Assembly (NCBI RefSeq): GCF_900187855.1
Contig: NZ_FYEG01000008.1
Location: forward strand, 27,358 to 91,357
Source of the DNA: Actinomyces minihominis
GTDB lineage: Bacteria; Actinomycetota; Actinomycetes; Actinomycetales; Actinomycetaceae
Length of the DNA: 64,000 nucleotides
Reading direction: 5' to 3'
Shown: positions 61,239 through 64,000 of the stretch, in pieces
Layout of the letters: each line of letters begins with the position of its first letter
Position numbering within the stretch: position 1 is the first letter of the stretch
Notes under the pieces: generated by a model
What the model saw: the letters and a program-made list of their open reading frames with translations, nothing else
What the model was told of the DNA's origin: nothing
Database searches by the model: none
Position numbers and translations under genes: made by a program

Positions 61239-61744
61239 CCGGTACCGCCCTCGGTAATCTCCCGGTCACGCCACGGGGCACGCTCAATCCCTTCGGCAAT
61301 CTCAACAATGCGCCTCGGGTTTGACCACCACAGCCAGACGATGCCCACGGCGGGAAGAATCAGGCTGACAAACCAGGCGTGAACCCCGAAATCAGTCCAC
61401 GGGGACCAAACCGAGGCGGATCTAAGTCCCAGCAGTCCCGTCAGCACGGGTCCCCCGAGCGCGGCACTCACGCTCACCCACGCCACCTTGCGCATCCTGC
61501 GCCCGTTATGGGTGAGCCCAATGGCAGCCAGCAGGTAGATGATCCCCGCCAAAAGAGTCACCAGCGGAACCCCGGCATCCCCGGAAGTGTCCACGAACAG
61601 CTGGGTCACCGCAACCACCGAAAGGGCGACCCCGGCAATCCAGAAGGCAGCCATAACCAGGCGACCTAGACCAAGTGACGCCCCCCGCTCATCTCGTAGC
61701 GCGGCAGCGGAGCCCTCGGTCGGGGTGGGGGCCTGAAAACTCAT
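61235..61744 (-). CDS. Conserved actinobacterial membrane protein with four spans
   Basis: A 169-residue protein with about four hydrophobic helices (VMAAFWIAGVALSVVAVTQLF, LVTLLAGIIYLLAAIGL, VAWVSVSAALGGPVLTGLLG, WFVSLILPAVGIVWLWW) and short polar ends. Its position beside lpdA is common in Actinobacteria. Function unknown. Confidence 0.75.
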   Translation of the reverse strand: MSFQAPTPTEGSAAALRDERGASLGLGRLVMAAFWIAGVALSVVAVTQLFVDTSGDAGVPLVTLLAGIIYLLAAIGLTHNGRRMRKVAWVSVSAALGGPVLTGLLGLRSASVWSPWTDFGVHAWFVSLILPAVGIVWLWWSNPRRIVEIAEGIERAPWRDREITEGGTG

Positions 61745-61939
61745 CTTCTCAGTCTACTTAGTGACGATGCGGGCTAGGAGCGAGTGGGAAATTCATTCAC
61801 AGCACAATCCTGGGACCCCTGTCCTAGAAGAACGTGGCAGGTCTTGCACCCTCTCCCCTACGCCAGCGCGCTTCCACATGTGACAATAGAGAGGTACAAC
61901 CACGGCGGTTGAAGGTTGAAGTCAAGGAGTTGAGGACAC

Positions 61940-63316
61940 TTGAGTGAAGCAGACTACGACATTGTCATACTAGGCGCCGGTTCCGGAGGTTACGCAGCAG
62001 CGCTGCGCGCCGGACAGCTGGGGCTTAGGGTCGCGTTGATCGAAGGGGACAAGGTCGGTGGCACATGCCTGCACCGTGGCTGCATCCCCACCAAGGCTTA
62101 CCTGCACGTAGCAGAGACTGCAGACGCGATTCGTGACGCTGGCCCCATCGGTATCGATGCCAGCCTGAACGGAATCGACATGGTCAAGGTTGGCGAGTAC
62201 CGCGACAACATTGTCAACAAGCTCTACCGGGGTGTTGAGGGCCTACTAGCCTCCCGCAAGGTTGAAGTAATCAAGGGGTGGGGCCGCGTCACCAGCCCGA
62301 ACACCATTGAGGTGAACGGCAAGACCATCACGGGCAAGAACCTTATTCTTGCCACCGGCTCGTACTCACGCACTCTCCCTTCGCTACCAATCGAAGGCCG
62401 CGTCATCACCTCCGAGCAGGCCCTGCAGATGGAGTGGATCCCGAAGCACGCGATCATCCTCGGTGGCGGCGTAATCGGTTCTGAGTTTGCCTCCGCTTGG
62501 AAGTCCTTCGGAGCTGATGTGACCATCGTTGAGGGCCTTCCCCACCTGGTTCCAAACGAGGACGAGGTCATTTCGAAGACCCTGGAACGCGCCTTCCGTA
62601 AGCGTGGTATCAAGTACCACCTCAACTCTCGTTTCGCGGGTGTCACCCAGGATGAGAATGGCGTGCACGTCTCGACTGAAGACGGTAAGACCATTGATGG
62701 CGACCTCCTTCTCGTTGCAATCGGACGCGGCCCTGTCACCCAGGATCTCGGTTTTGAGCAGATCGGTGTCAACATGGATCGCGGTTTCGTCCTAACCGAC
62801 GAGATGTGCCGCACCGGGGTCCCTGGCGTCTACGCGGTTGGCGATATCGTTCCCGGACTGCAGCTCGCCCACCGGGGTTTCCTCCAGGGCATCATGGTTG
62901 CCGAAGAGATCGCGGGTCTAAGCCCCGATCCGGTTGATGAGAACACCATTCCACGTGTCACCTTCACCGAACCGGAAATCGCTTCGGTTGGTCTGACTGA
63001 AGCACAGGCCAAGGAAAAGTACGGCGCGGACAAGATCAAGTCCGTGGACTACAACCTGGCGGGCAACGGAAAGTCCAACATCCTGGGGACCACTGGCCTC
63101 ATCAAGCTGATTGGTGTTGAGGACGGCCCCATCGTTGGTTTCCACTCCATCGGGGCTCGTGTTTCTGAGCAGATCGGTGAGGGCGAACTGATTGTTGGCT
63201 GGGAGGCTTACCCGGATGATGTCGCGAAGCTTATCCACGCCCACCCGACACAAAATGAGGCGATTGGTGAGGCCGCAATGGCACTCGCTGGCAAGCCCCT
63301 ACACGCACACGACTAG
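61940..63316 (+). CDS. lpdA: Dihydrolipoamide dehydrogenase
   Basis: The E3 flavoprotein of 2-oxo-acid dehydrogenase complexes, reoxidising dihydrolipoyl groups with NAD+. The FAD fold is [16 protein letters not shown]; the redox cysteines are Cys43 and Cys48 ([16 protein letters not shown]); the NAD fold is [17 protein letters not shown]; the C-terminal [13 protein letters not shown] holds the catalytic His-Glu pair. The TTG at 61940 follows GAGG and gives 458 residues. The E2 gene follows 29 bp downstream. Confidence 0.96.
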   Translation: MSEADYDIVILGAGSGGYAAALRAGQLGLRVALIEGDKVGGTCLHRGCIPTKAYLHVAETADAIRDAGPIGIDASLNGIDMVKVGEYRDNIVNKLYRGVEGLLASRKVEVIKGWGRVTSPNTIEVNGKTITGKNLILATGSYSRTLPSLPIEGRVITSEQALQMEWIPKHAIILGGGVIGSEFASAWKSFGADVTIVEGLPHLVPNEDEVISKTLERAFRKRGIKYHLNSRFAGVTQDENGVHVSTEDGKTIDGDLLLVAIGRGPVTQDLGFEQIGVNMDRGFVLTDEMCRTGVPGVYAVGDIVPGLQLAHRGFLQGIMVAEEIAGLSPDPVDENTIPRVTFTEPEIASVGLTEAQAKEKYGADKIKSVDYNLAGNGKSNILGTTGLIKLIGVEDGPIVGFHSIGARVSEQIGEGELIVGWEAYPDDVAKLIHAHPTQNEAIGEAAMALAGKPLHAHD

Positions 63317-63345
63317 AGACAGATAGCAGGAGAAAAAGGATAACC

Positions 63346-64000
63346 ATGGCACAGTCCATCAAGATGCCGGCCCTCGGCGAGTCGGTAACAGAAGGCACCG
63401 TCTCAGCGTGGCTCAAGAGCGTGGGCGACACGGTCGAGGCCGATGAACCCATCGTTGAGGTTGCAACCGATAAGGTCGACTCTGAAGTCCCCTCCCCCAT
63501 CTCTGGCGTTCTGCTTCAGATCCTGGTTGAAGAGGACGAAACCGTAGAGGTCGGAACCGATATCGCCATCATTGGCGAACCCGGCGAAGCCGTTGGTGGC
63601 GCACCCGCCGCAGAGGCTGCACCGGCACCCGAAGCCCCGGCTCCCACCGCGGTCGAAACTCCGGCGCCTGCTGCTGCTCCGGTAGTGGCTTCCGGTGATG
63701 TCACAGAGGTGAAGATGCCCGCCCTCGGCGAGTCTGTCACCGAAGGAACCGTCTCCGCTTGGCTCAAGAGCGTCGGGGACAAGGTTGACGCAGACGAACC
63801 CATTGTTGAGGTCGCAACCGATAAGGTCGACTCTGAGGTTCCCTCTCCCATTGAGGGCTACCTGGTCGAGATCCTGGTTGAAGAGGACGACACCGTTGAG
63901 GTTGGAACTGTTGTCGCCCGAATCTCCACCTCTCCGGCAGGTTCCGCCCCGGCTGCGGCCCCGGCAACCGCGCCGGCACCGGCAGCGGCAGCTGCACCCG
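63346..64000 (+). CDS. sucB: Dihydrolipoamide acyltransferase (E2), 5' part; window ends inside
   Basis: The N-terminal 218 codons of an E2 subunit. Two lipoyl domains are present (about residues 1-75 and 122-197), nearly identical, each with [21 protein letters not shown] and the lipoylation motif [11 protein letters not shown]. Ala/Pro-rich linkers follow each. The peripheral-subunit-binding and catalytic domains lie beyond the window. Actinobacterial E2 genes of this kind are usually annotated sucB; the substrate (pyruvate or 2-oxoglutarate) cannot be decided. The ATG follows AAAGGA. Confidence 0.9.
   Translation, partial: MAQSIKMPALGESVTEGTVSAWLKSVGDTVEADEPIVEVATDKVDSEVPSPISGVLLQILVEEDETVEVGTDIAIIGEPGEAVGGAPAAEAAPAPEAPAPTAVETPAPAAAPVVASGDVTEVKMPALGESVTEGTVSAWLKSVGDKVDADEPIVEVATDKVDSEVPSPIEGYLVEILVEEDDTVEVGTVVARISTSPAGSAPAAAPATAPAPAAAAAP

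Overview
This 64-kb window is a piece of chromosome from a moderately GC-rich actinobacterium (Actinomycetota). The evidence is gene content: a pupylation locus (Pup, PafA, Dop, ARC), an ANTAR-domain PdtaR-type regulator, a hisF-hisI-trpCBA-lgt-pyk block, a CtpE-like P-type ATPase, an imuA-imuB/dnaE2 mutagenesis system with TCGAAC-N4-GTTCGA SOS boxes, and frequent GTG/TTG starts. Gene content resembles Actinomycetaceae or neighbouring families, but the species cannot be fixed from sequence reading alone.

Layout. 1-8.3 kb (minus strand): a partial P-type ATPase coupled to terC behind a yybP-ykoY (Mn2+) riboswitch, then uvrB, a BMP-family lipoprotein, coaE and rpsA. 8.5-12.2 kb: polA, a small thioesterase and pdtaR. 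12.4-20.2 kb is the accessory part: a DUF4396 membrane protein with a Met-rich segment, an unknown protein made of two copies of one domain, secreted or lipid-anchored proteins with Glu-Pro linkers, a lone type I-E-like CRISPR repeat, DUF4342 behind perfect tandem repeats, nanE next to a truncated ROK kinase, a 5'-truncated unknown gene, and a tRNA.

20.3-34.9 kb (minus strand) is a long, tightly packed run read in the order trmI, arc, dop, pup, pafA, FKBP, hisF, hisI, trpC, trpB, trpA, lgt, then pyk and ppk2. The 59-codon pup gene lies directly against pafA and no prcB/prcA proteasome genes are present. 35-44 kb: RecB-like nuclease, HAD phosphatase, uppP, an aldo/keto-reductase-like protein with altered catalytic residues, an FAD oxidoreductase, an M3 peptidase, and a GNAT domain fused to a MazG-like domain. 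A tRNA-Leu(GAG) and a second GNAT gene follow.

45-49.4 kb is a translationally coupled argC-argJ-argB-argD operon. 49.7-54.5 kb carries membrane and lipid-anchored proteins, a MarR regulator and an AI-2E-family protein. 54.5-60.7 kb is an SOS mutagenesis island: dnaE2, and imuA-imuB-tdk, each preceded by an identical perfect SOS box, so thymidine kinase sits inside the SOS cassette. 60.8-64 kb: trmL, a membrane protein, lpdA and the start of a dihydrolipoamide acyltransferase (sucB-like), giving a 2-oxo-acid dehydrogenase module.

The points most worth a second look are the SOS-linked tdk, the proteasome-free pupylation locus with an ARC lacking the usual C-terminal tail, the Mn-riboswitch-linked P-type ATPase, the GNAT-MazG fusion, and the recombination scar beside the tRNA at 18.1-19.3 kb.
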